Part shown: positions 38,490-47,996 of the stretch, piece after piece
Numbering within the stretch: position 1 is the stretch's first letter
How the letters are laid out: each line of letters begins with the position of its first letter
The notes under the pieces: generated by a model
Told to the model about the DNA's origin: nothing
Seen by the model: only the letters and a program-made list of their open reading frames with translations
Database searches by the model: none
Translations under genes and position numbers: made by a program
Source of the DNA: Thraustochytrium sp. TN22
Lineage: Eukaryota; Sar; Bigyra; Thraustochytrida; Thraustochytriidae
Length of the DNA: 64,000 bases
Assembly: GCA_013306675.1 (NCBI GenBank)
Contig: JABLUY010000083.1
Coordinates: forward strand, 62,001-126,000
Reading direction: 5' to 3'

Positions 38490-38756
38490 ATGGCGGAGAC
38501 GGCGGACGACAACCGCAAGTCGAGGGTGCTGGTGAGCTTTGCGGACGTGGCCGAGCCCGAGGCGCACATGGACCCGCGCGTCAAGAGGAAACACCTGGAG
38601 CCCGGCGGCACGGTCGTCACGGAGACGTACTGCGGCGTCATCAGCTGGGCCATCGCTATCTGCTGCGCGTTCCCGCTCATCTGCTGCTGCCCGTGTGATG
38701 AGCGCGACGTCTACATCGAGCAAACGGGCAAGCGCCATCACCTCCCGCGCAAGTGA
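38490..38756 (+). CDS. Small Cys-rich membrane protein, paralogue 1 (88 aa, most diverged)
   Basis: First of seven paralogues in 38-48 kb. It has MDPRVKRK, then EPGGTVVTETYCG, a hydrophobic segment of about 18 residues, then LICCCPCDERDVYIEQTGK. The family pattern is DPRV-x(1,2)-RGG-x-PGG-x-Y-x-x-E-x-YCG, a single hydrophobic helix, then FPCxCCCPCDERxVYxxPsGRR. This copy lacks the RGG and the FPC and keeps the rest. The ATG at 38490 fits the length of its relatives. The Cys cluster beside a single helix could be S-acylated or bind metal. The topology suggests a small membrane-anchored protein, and function is unknown. Confidence 0.8.
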   Translation: MAETADDNRKSRVLVSFADVAEPEAHMDPRVKRKHLEPGGTVVTETYCGVISWAIAICCAFPLICCCPCDERDVYIEQTGKRHHLPRK

Positions 38757-39423
38757 GGCAGGCGCCTGATGGAGACGGGCACGGAGCGCACAAGCCCGAG
38801 CCCGAGCCGAGCTGCTTGAGCGCCTGCTAGTGGGCGCAAGGACCTGCCAGTGAGCGCGAGCGCGAGCACGAGCGAGATGAGTGTTGGGCAGATCGACGTG
38901 AAGATTGGAAAAGAAGAAGATGATGAATCACCGTCGCCGCGCGCGAATTCTGACGCATCATCATGCCAGAGGCAACGCTACACGTGGCACACGCCGTGCC
39001 CCTGTTGGCTGGCCGGCGCAGTCAGAGCTCGCGGATGGATCAATTTATATTCTAATTCTGTGTCATGTCGAGGCGCGGGGGCGTCAAAAGGCGTGGAGCA
39101 GCTGCTGCAGCTGGACCTGGCTCGGCAGCTGCCTCTGGCCGGGCAGAGGCGCTTCCACAGACTCGTCGCGGTCGGCAGCGAAGGGCTCGTAGGTTTTCGA
39201 GCAACAGTGTGCGTGTGTAGGGTACAACATTCGCGGCGCTTGGAAAGCAACCTGCGTGGATCAGCAAGTGAGCACCCCAAGGTCGCTTTGGCCCGGTCCA
39301 AACGCAGCGGCAATGTGTGCAGCAGTGCGGCACGCTGCGCGGAGGAGAGGAGATGCTTGTGGTGGGGAGCGGCAGAGAGCTCCCTTGCTAGCCAGGAACG
39401 AGAGCTCTTGCTGGGTTGCAGCC
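38757..39423. other. Convergent spacer between Cys-rich paralogues 1 and 2
   Basis: No conserved frame is visible. The stretch is of moderate GC with an AT-rich patch around 39040-39062. Confidence 0.5.
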
Positions 39424-39809
39424 CTAGGTGAGCACCAAACGCCTGCCGTTCGGCTCCAGATATACTTGACGCTCATCGCACGGGCAGCAGCAGATGAAGA
39501 CGCCGCAAGGGCAAAAGAGGATGGCGCAGCAGAGGCTGACGGTACCACAGTAGGTCTCCGTCTTGTAGATGCCACCGGGTTTCTGTGTCGTTGCGCCGAT
39601 CTGTCAGAATGACCTCGTGTGCGGGAGCAGCAGCAGCCATGGCAGAGCCTGCGCGAACTCACGCCTCCGCGTACGGCGACGCGTGGGTCCACCGTGAGGA
39701 AGTCCTGCCGATCCACGGGCTTCGCGCCAATGGGCTGCGCCATGGGCACACGCTCATCCAGTGCCGCCGGCGCTTGCGCGCCTTGCGCGCCTTCTCGCTC
39801 CAAGCTCAT
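39424..39809 (-). CDS. Small Cys-rich membrane protein, paralogue 2, spliced (101 aa)
   Basis: This member lies on the opposite strand and is broken by an intron, so no single frame shows it. Exon 1 (39663-39809, minus) encodes 49 residues ending TVDPRVAVRGG. Exon 2 (39424-39582, minus) encodes 52 residues beginning KPGGIYKTETYCG, then a hydrophobic stretch ending FCPCGVFICCCPCDERQVYL, then EPNGRRLVLT and TAG. The 80-nt intron (39583-39662) starts GTGAGT and ends ACACAG, phase 0. The junction RGG|KPGG matches the family's continuous RGG-x-PGG exactly. The start may instead be the internal ATG giving MAQPIGAKPV, which resembles the leaders of paralogues 6 and 7. Confidence 0.87.
39583..39662 (-). 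other. Spliceosomal intron in Cys-rich paralogue 2 (80 nt)
   Basis: GGC|GTGAGT donor and ACACAG|AAA acceptor, phase 0, inside the conserved RGG-x-PGG motif. The intronless paralogues supply the expected joined sequence. Confidence 0.88.
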
Positions 39810-41491
39810 CTTAGCGGCCGGATGTCACGCGCTCTGGTCCGCGACTGCAGTCGCGGTCTCCGGGGCGGCTCCTGCCGGGCGGAGCTCCGGCGCGTAGTAG
39901 CTCTGGTTGCCTCCGCCGGCCTGCAAGGCAGTGCAGTGCAGTGCAGTGGACTGGTCATGCCGCTGGCAGCTCCGCTTGGTCTGCCACTGGCACGCGTGTG
40001 ACTCTGGTCAAGGGCGAGCGCTCAGTGACGCACGCCGTCAGGCTCTGGCAGCTCAGGCTCTGGCTCAGGGACAGTCACGTGGCTAGCTGCGGCGAGCACG
40101 TCCAAGGCGCGCCCGGTCGCCCTGACAGCATCTGATCGCCTCCAGTGGGCCTGAGTCTGTGAGCTGGAATGCTAATGGTAATGGTACCACTCGTACATGT
40201 TGGTGGTACCAACCAGCCGTAGTACCACTGCCTGCACGTAAGTGACTCACAGTCAGCCTCGGACTTGTGCCACTCGCCGGACTTCAAGTCGGACTCGCAA
40301 CTCGCAGCCGTCATTGGTAGATAATGGCGGCATGGGCAGTGTCAATAAGAGATCGCGCTAGCTCGCCGCCAGAGCTGGCGCGTTAAGGCCCGAATGGCCT
40401 TGATGCCGCCGTGACCAAGGAGCGAGAGCGATGAGCATGCGCTTGCAGCAGTTGTGCCTCTGTGAGGGAGGTTCAGATAAGGACACCCATGGCGCTCGCC
40501 ATGTATGTGGGTGGGCGTGTCCTGGTACGCGCTGCACGAGACGCCATGGCTCATGGATTGGTGCCTACCACCAGCCTCAGTTGTTTGCATTGGGCGCGGA
40601 CCACTCCTCAGGCCGCGAGCGCTTTTCGCGGGAGTGCGAAGACCCTGAATGCCGCAATACTTCTGGCGTCGGTCGCAGCGGGCCGGGTGCCTCCATGTAC
40701 GTACGTACAAAGATCCGCCCTCGATCAGGTGGGAGATCGGGCGCTTTGCACAATCAGACGTGGCACAGTCTGCGCTCTCAGTTCTTGGAGGAGGGAGGGG
40801 GTACTTTGCACGATCTTCGCGCCGCGCGTGCTGCGCTTGCGGCTGCGGTGCACGTCCCGTTCTCGAGCGCTGGTTGCTCTGTCGTGCATCACGAGTCGAT
40901 CAACGCAAGACGTCGGCGTGCGGCGCGACACGCCATTGGCGTGACGCACGCCGTGGATCAAGGCATGTGCTAGCTAGCCAGCTTAGCTCTGTGCAATAGC
41001 CAGGACCTTTTGTTCAATGACTCTGACTGCGCTACAATTGGATCTGAATGATGCCCTGGCAGGGGGCGCGCGTGCGTGCTGCTCCTCAATTCTCCAGGCT
41101 CTGAAACTGGTCGCTCGGAGGTAGGCTGTCTCCGGTGACGCGCTCGCCGCTCGCCGCTCGCTTACCAAAGCTTGTTGCTTAGTTAGGCGGCCGCGGCTAG
41201 GCGAAACCTCAGTAACCTTGGGGGGGGGGGGCAACTACGCTTCGCTCGCACTGCAACTCGCTGCAATGAATCACCTCTGACTCGGATCTCCCCGTACCAA
41301 GCGCGTTCCTCCCCTACTCAGACTCGGTTCGATGCTCCCTCGGAGCCTCTGTTTTGCCGCACACGCCTGACTGTGAATGCGGCTACGTCGTTGTTTTGCC
41401 GCACACGCCTGAGTGCGGCAAAACTGCGTCGTGTAGCTGCGGGCTTGCCGCGAAATGGTTGGTTGGTTGGTTTGACTGCAGACCCGTTCTC

Positions 41492-42255
41492 CCTTCCAAC
41501 GTACGGCGCGTGCGCCGTGCAGACGACTCACTGTCAATGTAGAATAGGAGAGAAGAAATTTCGCGAAAAAACACCACAGCAATCACATGTGATCAGGGTT
41601 CCAAGGGGCCGATCGATCCGAGTCTGAGTCTCGAGAGATTAGTTTCTGAAGAGGAACGCATTTGGCCCGGGCAGGGAGCAGCGAGCTGGAGGACTGGAAG
41701 CAGCGAGCGGCGAGCGCGTCCCCGGAGACTACAGACGTCTGACGTTCTCCCTTCAAACTTCCACCGTGTCGGCTAGGCGCGTGCGCCGTTGAGGGCATCG
41801 AGCCTGATCGAGAACAAGGGATGTCCCGTTGGGTCGGAGAGAGAGAAAACCAACCACAGCAATCACCTTCCAACGTACGGCGCGTGCGCCGTGCAGACGA
41901 CTCACTGTCAATGTAGAATAGGAGAGAAGAAATTTCGCGAAAAAACACCACAGCAATCACATGTGATCAGGGTTCCAAGGGGCCGATCGATCCGAGTCTG
42001 AGTCTCGAGAGATTAGTTTCTGGAGAGGAACGCATTCGGCCCGGGGAGGGAGCAGCGAGCTGGCGGACTGGAAGCAGCGAGCGGCGAGCGCGTCCTCGGA
42101 GACTACAGACGTTCTCCCTTCAAACAACTTACACCGTGTCTAGTGCGCCGTTCAGGGCATCGAGCCTTATCGAGAACAAGGGATGACCCGTTGGGTCGGA
42201 GAGAACGCACTTTTGTGAGAGAAAACCAACCACAGCAATGATCAATCACATGTGA
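41492..42255. repeat. 374-bp tandem repeat, two near-full copies with palindromic core
   Basis: Copy 1 starts at about 41492 and copy 2 at about 41866, an exact offset of 374 bp checked at several points, with few differences over the first about 250 bp and a more diverged remainder. Each unit carries the perfect 12-bp palindrome ATCACATGTGAT (41582-41593 and 41956-41967), and a third copy of the palindrome core lies at about 42243-42254 at the array end. There is no coding capacity. This is a satellite-like local duplication upstream of a Cys-rich gene. Confidence 0.88.
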
Positions 42256-42334
42256 TCCGGGTCGGGCGGCTCCTGACATCTGCAGACCGATGGCGGTCAC
42301 GGTGGTCACATGCGATCCGGGTCGGGCGGCTCCT
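42249..42334. repeat. 27-bp direct repeat
   Basis: CATGTGATCCGGGTCGGGCG and following bases at about 42249-42275 recur with one change at about 42308-42334, next to the end of the 374-bp array. Confidence 0.8.
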
Positions 42335-42565
42335 GCCCAACGGCGTTGGAAAGGGAAATCAAATATCCTTGTCAAGAAGGGAAAGGGGGGCAACGTGGAC
42401 GACTAGCAAAGGAGCCGGGATCGGAGGCGAGCCTGGATTTTGCCGTGCGGCTGGGCGCGGCGCTGCGGCAAACCGCAAACTCGAGCAGCAAATCGAAAAC
42501 TCCAAGAGCGGCATCAGCAGCATCAGCAGCACAAGCAGTCAACAGCCAAGGCAAGACAAACCAAA

Positions 42566-42796
42566 ATGGCTGACAAGACGGCCGGAGCGTCACCGCAGGC
42601 GCAGGTGATGGTGGACCCCCGCGTGGCGATGAGGGGCGGCGAGCCCGGCGGCACGTATGAGATGGAGAAGTACTGCGGCCTTTTCAGCCTCATCGTCTGC
42701 ATGGGCTTCTGCTGCCCGTGCGTGTACTGCTGCCCGTGCGACGAGCGCGAGGTCTATGTCGAGCCCAGCGGCCGCCGCATGGTGCTGGGCAAGTAA
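42566..42796 (+). CDS. Small Cys-rich membrane protein, paralogue 3 (76 aa)
   Basis: It has the full family pattern: QVMVDPRVAMRGGEPGG, then YEMEKYCG, a short hydrophobic helix that itself contains extra Cys (MGFCCPCVYCCPCDERE), then VYVEPSGRRMVLGK. The ATG at 42566 (MADKTAG) is preceded by a CAG/GCAGCA-rich leader whose sequence around 42480-42510 closely resembles the leader of paralogue 4, evidence of recent tandem duplication. The function is unknown; the likely state is a single-pass membrane protein with a cytosolic or lumenal Cys cluster. Confidence 0.88.
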   Translation: MADKTAGASPQAQVMVDPRVAMRGGEPGGTYEMEKYCGLFSLIVCMGFCCPCVYCCPCDEREVYVEPSGRRMVLGK

Positions 42797-44843
42797 TGTG
42801 TTCCCTCGGGCTCAACTTAGGGTCGGTAAGAAATGAACCTCACGTGTCATCGAGTCTCTGTTGCTGCGTCTTGCTCGAAGCGTTCGCTTGCACCCTCTGG
42901 CCTCTGCATTTTGGGCGGCATGAATGGGCAAAGCAGGGCAAGGCTGGCGGCGGATCGCCGATGCGAGTGCGTCGGCTCGCCACAGACTTCTCAGTCATGT
43001 CGGGATCGGGATTGGCCCTTTATTGGACGGATGGCACAAGCCGGCCGACGCCGCGATGCCTTTTCAAGCAAGAGGACACGGCCGCAGTGCGTGGTGCGTG
43101 GTGCGTGGTGCTTGCACCGACGCAGACGTAGCCGTCTTTCTTCGCGGACCCATTGCGTGCAATTTGCTGTGCGACAAGAACGGCGACTGCATGTACAGCC
43201 TGAGGCCCAAAGCCATGGAAGGTGAAGCGTGCCCGCTGGCGCCGCTGGCAGGAACCAGAACGACTTGGACACGGCATCGCCGCCGGTGCCGGCGCCGCCG
43301 TTCTCCACCTCCACAGTGACGAACGACAGGAGGCACTTGCAGTGCAGTGGAGGAGCGCCGCGCAGATGACCGAGCGACGCAGCACAGCCTGCCAGTGAGG
43401 GTGAGTACCATTACGCAAGATCGACGAGTCAATCAGTTCGGCCAAGCGATTCTAACAAGAAAGAGGCTGTCCAGCAGTGACTCAGGAGGTCACCGCGTCG
43501 CCTGCGGAGAGGTACATGTTTCTCGTCGCAACCTTGCCAAGCGCGCCGCATGAGATAGATACTGATAAGTACAGCGGGAGGCGACGACATTTGAAAAGCC
43601 AGCGGGCGGGGCACGAAAGCGTAGCTCAGCAGACGCTGACGCAGAAGGGCTCGCAGCTCCGTCACCAAGCCAGTCCGCCGCCGTCCGCGTCGTGGTCAGG
43701 ATGGTAGCTCTCGGCTCGGCCGGCGAGCGCATATGTACGAACTGGTACGTGCTCAACGTCTCGCGACGTCTCGCGACTCGTCCCAACCACGGCCAGCGTA
43801 CTGATTGGATCTGCTGCGCATCGGCCTTCGCGAACTGCGAGCGACGCATCGTGATGGACTATCCAGGGGCTGGTGACGATAGGGGAGCCTCCTAATCTGC
43901 ACCGCGTGGCCACGTGCCAGGTTAAGTTGGGTAGCCCCGATCGCCGCCGTCTCCGCGCACTAAATACCTCCTCGCCGCGCGGCTGAGCTAGGACTCGTAG
44001 CGAACCGTGGCTAGTGCCGCGACCAGGGTGCTGGAGCGGTCGGGCTGGGCTGGGCTACTCAAGCATGCCGTGAATGCAAAGGTCCGGTCGGTCTGGTGCT
44101 GCGCACTGTGCTCAGGCTGCGGCCGGCACCTCTGCATGTATGTCCCATCGGACCCATCCCACCCGTCGTCCGAGCCAGCGCGACCTTCCTCAAAGGACCT
44201 CAATGTCCGAGTGAAGCGACTCAAGCCGCTTGCTAAAGCTTGCAGGGTAGGAGGGGCTCGGGATGGCCGCAGCCTGGTGCAGGCTGTTGCGTGTGTAGGC
44301 CTAGTGCGCGTTGAAAGCTTGCGCTCGCTCGCGCTCAGATCAGCTCCCTCGCTCGTGCAGTGGTCGCCGCCGCGCAGTCGCGGGCGCTCACTCAGGCCTG
44401 TGGCTGCAGGTGATGTCCGTGAGCGCGCGCCAACTCCTGCTAGCGAACAAGAAGAGATTACGAAGACGGGCGCGTTAGGGCTTGGAGCTCCGCCGCTCAG
44501 CGGTGGGCTTCGACACGCAGCGCCGCGCAGCCGCCGCGAGCGAGCGAGGGATGCCGCCGCGACGACTCGGCGACGAACCCTGGCCCCGAGAGACTGCGGC
44601 CAGCGGACGGCCCGGGGCGGAGGGGTAATCTCGGCGGTGCGCGCTGCCTGGTAGCTCTGGCACTTCCAAGTCTTCCCTCGCGGAGTTGGTGGAGCCAGAG
44701 CGGCTGACGGGCGAGGAGGCCGCGCCGGCCGCCGGAGCTGAGTCGAGCACGAGGCAGAAGCAAACCTTCGAGCGGCAAATCGCAAACTCCAGCCAGCAGA
44801 ACAGCAGCAGCAGCAGCAGCAGCAAGGCCAAGCAGAAGGCAAG
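42797..44843. other. Intergenic region between Cys-rich paralogues 3 and 4
   Basis: I see no conserved frame on either strand; the longer open frames are low complexity and antisense to nothing recognisable. The final about 120 bases form a CAG-rich leader (about 44780-44830) homologous to that of paralogue 3. Confidence 0.5.
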
Positions 44844-45056
44844 ATGGACAAGCAGGTCGCGGCGCCCGGCGGGACGGTGGACCCCCGTGTGGCGATGCGC
44901 GGCGGCCAGCCCGGCGGCGTGTACGAGACTGAGAAGTACTGCGGCGTGATCTCGCTCGTGATCGGCTTCTGTCTCTTCCCGTGCATTTGCTGCTGCCCGT
45001 GCGACGAGCGCGAGGTGTACATTGATCCCAGCGGCCGCCGCATTGTGCTCAAGTAG
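44844..45056 (+). CDS. Small Cys-rich membrane protein, paralogue 4 (70 aa, shortest)
   Basis: The most compact family member: MDKQVAAPGGTVDPRVAMRG, then GQPGGVYETEKYCG, a hydrophobic run VISLVIGFCLFPCICCCPCD, then EREVYIDPSGRRIVLK and TAG. It shows that the minimal unit is the DPRV/RGG motif, one helix and the Cys cluster. A possible AATAAA polyadenylation signal lies 20 nt after the stop. Confidence 0.9.
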   Translation: MDKQVAAPGGTVDPRVAMRGGQPGGVYETEKYCGVISLVIGFCLFPCICCCPCDEREVYIDPSGRRIVLK

Positions 45057-45624
45057 ACGCGTGCTCCACCTCGTCAATAAATACATGTGTGATGATTTGC
45101 ATCTGTCTGGCCTTGTTCAAGAAAAGAAATTTTAACTTGGGGCTGCCAGGCACGGTACCGCCGGCGAGAGACATCGTCAGCCTCTGTATGTCGCTCGAAG
45201 CGCGCGGCGATGCGATCATGATGACGACTCGCCTTGCGGTAACTAGCGGCGAGCCTGTTCGAGCCTCTGCTGATGCACGGCTCGCCAGCGCCCATTCGCC
45301 TGCGCTCCGTGGCCGAGTCCGAGTCGCTGCAGGCGGAGGAGTCGGGCTTGAGCTCGGCGGCGCAGCCTGTGCCCGGCCTGAGCGGGTGCCAGCGGGTGCC
45401 ACCACGGCACCACTGGCGCTTGGCGGTGTGACGCACGCCTTGCCGGCCACGGCACGGCAGTGACGGCAGTGACGGCACGCGCCTGAGCTACCCTTCGCGG
45501 CCCTTCGCTGAGAGGGCGCCGCAGCAGCAGCAGACCTGCAAACGCGCTCGCCGGCGGCCACGCGGAGCGAGCGGGCCGAGCGAGAGGCGAGAGGGCGGGC
45601 GGGCGAGAGAGACAGAGCGGCGAC
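45057..45624. other. Spacer between Cys-rich paralogues 4 and 5
   Basis: No gene seen. It ends in a GAGCGAGCGGGCC-type purine-rich leader immediately before the next ATG. Confidence 0.5.
45076..45081 (+). promoter_or_regulatory. Possible AATAAA polyadenylation signal
   Basis: AATAAA begins 20 nt past the stop of Cys-rich paralogue 4 in otherwise GC-rich DNA. Polyadenylation signals of this lineage are not known to me, so this is tentative. Confidence 0.35.
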
Positions 45625-45903
45625 ATGGACTCGGACACCAAGGTCGTGGCCGTGGCGCAGGCGGTGCCGGTGAAGGGCCAGGGGTATGGGGCCCAGGCCA
45701 CCGCGCCGCAGGGCAACGTCTTCGTGGACCCGCGCGTGCAGTTCCGCGGCGGCGCGCCCGGTGGCGTGTACGTGCGCGAAAATTACTGCGGCATCTTGAC
45801 GATCTTGATCGGTGTCTGCATCTTTCCCTGCGTATGCTGCTGCCCGTGCGACGAGCGCGAAGTCTACATCGAACCGTCGGGCCGCCGCATCATCCTAGAC
45901 TAG
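45625..45903 (+). CDS. Small Cys-rich membrane protein, paralogue 5 (92 aa)
   Basis: Starts MDSDTKVVAVAQAVPVKGQG, a leader similar to that of paralogue 7. Then VFVDPRVQFRGGAPGG, VYVRENYCG, the hydrophobic ILTILIGVCIFPCVCCCPCD and EREVYIEPSGRRIILD. It is almost identical to paralogue 7 from YCG onward, suggesting that 5 and 7 are the closest pair. The ATG at 45625 lies in a GACAGAGCGGCGACATGG context. Confidence 0.9.
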   Translation: MDSDTKVVAVAQAVPVKGQGYGAQATAPQGNVFVDPRVQFRGGAPGGVYVRENYCGILTILIGVCIFPCVCCCPCDEREVYIEPSGRRIILD

Positions 45904-46626
45904 TTGTACGAGAAGCGGCACGCCAACCCGGGCTAACGCAGAAGCCGAACGAGACCAAGCAGGGCCCGGGCTGTCCTTTAAGTGTGCTGTCTTTTACGTG
46001 GTTCAACATCTCTCGTCGCGTCGCGTCGCGTCGCGTCGCGTCGCATCGCATCGCTTCGCTTCGGGTCGCGTCGAGCTGAGCTGAGTCGGGTCGCTTTGGG
46101 ACGCCTCTTATGTGATGAAAGATTTGTTGATGTGCATGAATGATGTCCTCTTCGCGCGTAACTACTTGTCGAGCCGAGCTGAGCCCAAGTCGGGTCGCTT
46201 CGTGACGCCCCTTGTGTGACGAATGATTCTGCATGAACGTATCCTCTTCGTGCGCTTCGTTCGTACTTGCCGCCATTTTCGCCCCCCACCCCCGCCCCCC
46301 GCGCCCGCCCCCCCCCCCTTTTCCATTGCTGCGTTAGTTCGATCACTCCGACGAGGCTCGTTGCAGGCGGTCGGGACGTTTTTTAGCATGCCCACTAGGC
46401 TGCCCGGGGGTGGGCATCCTCACCGCACATGTGCTTGTCATGCCACGAGCCGCCATGGGAACCCGGTGCGGCATCCTGCTTGCTTGCTTGCTTGCTTCTC
46501 ACATAAATCAAGTGGAGCTCGCTGCCCACCTCCAAAGGAGGCCCTGTTCTTGGCGCGGCAGCAAACTTGCAACTCGCGCATCGCTCGCTTTCGTCGTTGT
46601 TCCTGCAGTGCAGCAGCGTCCTCGCC
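45904..46626. other. Spacer with CGTCG pentanucleotide run and diverged direct repeat
   Basis: A CGTCG run spans about 46014-46050. A segment with AGTCGGGTCGCTT near 46084 recurs diverged near 46188, a 104-bp offset. A poly-C tract lies near 46300-46319. No gene seen. Confidence 0.6.
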
Positions 46627-46872
46627 ATGGACGGCAAGGGCGCGCCCATTGCGCAGGCCATGCCGGTCGGCCAGCAGCAGCAGCAGGTGATGGTGGACCC
46701 GCGCGTGGCAATGCGCGGCGGCTCGCCAGGCGGCGCCTACGAGAATGAGAAATACTGCGGTCCCATCACCTGGCTTATCGGCTGCTTTGTCTTTCCTTGC
46801 ATTTGCTGCTGCCCGTGCGACGAGCGCGAGGTGTACCACGACCCTTCTGGCCGCCGCATCATCCTGTCGTGA
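46627..46872 (+). CDS. Small Cys-rich membrane protein, paralogue 6 (81 aa)
   Basis: Starts MDGKGAPIAQAMPVGQQQQQ, then VMVDPRVAMRGGSPGG, AYENEKYCG, hydrophobic PITWLIGCFVFPCICCCPCD and EREVYHDPSGRRIILS. The Gln run in the N-terminal leader is variable among paralogues, whereas the helix plus Cys cluster is nearly invariant, implying selection on that part. The stop is TGA. Confidence 0.9.
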   Translation: MDGKGAPIAQAMPVGQQQQQVMVDPRVAMRGGSPGGAYENEKYCGPITWLIGCFVFPCICCCPCDEREVYHDPSGRRIILS

Positions 46873-47717
46873 GTATGGGCGCCGGCCGCGCCGATATTGG
46901 TGACAGTACGCCTAGCCTCAGGCCTAAGCTAACCTAACAGTAGGCCTAGGCCTAAGTGCCAGTGAATGATGTATCTCGTCCATCGCGCAACCTTGATGCA
47001 CGGCCTAGCAGATGTGCTGCCGTTCTTGCGTCGTCCCAGCAGTGCGCGACCTGCCAGTTCAGCCGCATCGAGTTCCATCACGATGAGCAAACCAAACCCG
47101 GCCGCGTGGCGACCTCTTGTCCCGTGTCCGGCGGGTCTCGCCTCCTCAGCTCAGCAGCAGCTCGCCCTGCTCGCCGTGCAGTGCCGCCGGGACCAACGGC
47201 CACGAACCGGCAAGTCCCAAGTACGTCTCCGAGTCCAAGTTCGACCAGAGCCAGGCCTGGCTGACTTGGAGCTGAGCTGCGCCGTGCGGGCCGTTGGGCC
47301 TCTACTTAGGCCGCGGGCAGCAGCCAGCGCTCGAGTGCGCTGAGCCCCGCTGGCTTCGAAGATGATCGCCGCGCCGCCAAAGTCCAGTTCTTTTCAGTCA
47401 ACGCTGCGCTCGGCGGAGCCACCATGGCCAGCCTGGGGCCCGTGGCTGGCGGGCGGACGGCGCGCTTCGCCTGGCAGCTGTGACTGGCGGCTGGCCAGTG
47501 ATTATTCGTCGTCGGCCCCGGCTGGCTTCTGGCTGGCTGACAGTGAGTCAGGCCTGAACTTCTCGTGGAAAGGCGCTTGACAGACAGAGAGGAAGGCTGA
47601 GGTGCGAAAGACGTGGCGGCCAGCTTGCAGCAGAACCGCAATCGAAGAGCAAAGCGAGCAAAGCACCCGAGAGCGAGAGAGCGAGAGCGGCAGGGCGAGG
47701 AGCAGAGCGAGAGGACG
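46873..47717. other. Spacer between Cys-rich paralogues 6 and 7
   Basis: No gene seen. A CCTAGGCCTAAGCTAACC-like stretch of short AGGCCT repeats lies near 46912-46955. The final part is a GA-rich leader (about 47640-47717). Confidence 0.5.
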
Positions 47718-47996
47718 ATGATGGAGGACAAGAACGGCATCCCGGTGGCCGTGGCCCAGCCCGTGCAGGCGACACCGTACCATGCGCAGCAGCAGGCGCC
47801 GCAGCCGCAGGTCATGGTGGATCCGCGGGTGGCGATGCGCGGCGGCTCGCCCGGCGGCAGGTACGAGCGTGAGAACTATTGCGGCGTCATCACGATCCTC
47901 ATCGGCGTCTTCATCTTTCCCTGCGTGTGCTGCTGCCCGTGCGACCAGCGTGAGGTCTACCACGACCCGTCCGGCCGCCGCATCATCCTCGACTAA
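47718..47996 (+). CDS. Small Cys-rich membrane protein, paralogue 7 (92 aa)
   Basis: Starts MMEDKNGIPVAVAQPVQATP with a Gln/Pro/His-rich leader, then VMVDPRVAMRGGSPGG, RYERENYCG, hydrophobic VITILIGVFIFPCVCCCPCD, QREVYHDPSGRRIILD and TAA. Two consecutive ATGs (47718 and 47721) are possible starts. One substitution in the Cys cluster neighbourhood (DQRE for DERE) is the only departure from consensus. Confidence 0.9.
   Translation: MMEDKNGIPVAVAQPVQATPYHAQQQAPQPQVMVDPRVAMRGGSPGGRYERENYCGVITILIGVFIFPCVCCCPCDQREVYHDPSGRRIILD

Larger units (their letters stand above)
39810..42565. other. Repeat-rich intergenic region of lower GC
   Basis: No supportable gene. It contains a GCAGT run near 39933-39952, a TAGCTAGC at 40971, a poly-G run near 41220-41230, a short repeated module around GTTTTGCCGCACACGCCTGA (about 41350-41415) and the 374-bp tandem repeat described separately. 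The last about 100 bases resemble the leader of the gene at 44844. Confidence 0.55.

Noticed and set aside
41320-41345. tRNA B-box-like GGTTCGATGC
   Set aside because: Flanking bases do not form a T-arm or acceptor stem.
41492-42255. CRISPR-like array
   Set aside because: The repeated units are 374 bp, adjacent and without unique spacers, and the genome is eukaryotic.
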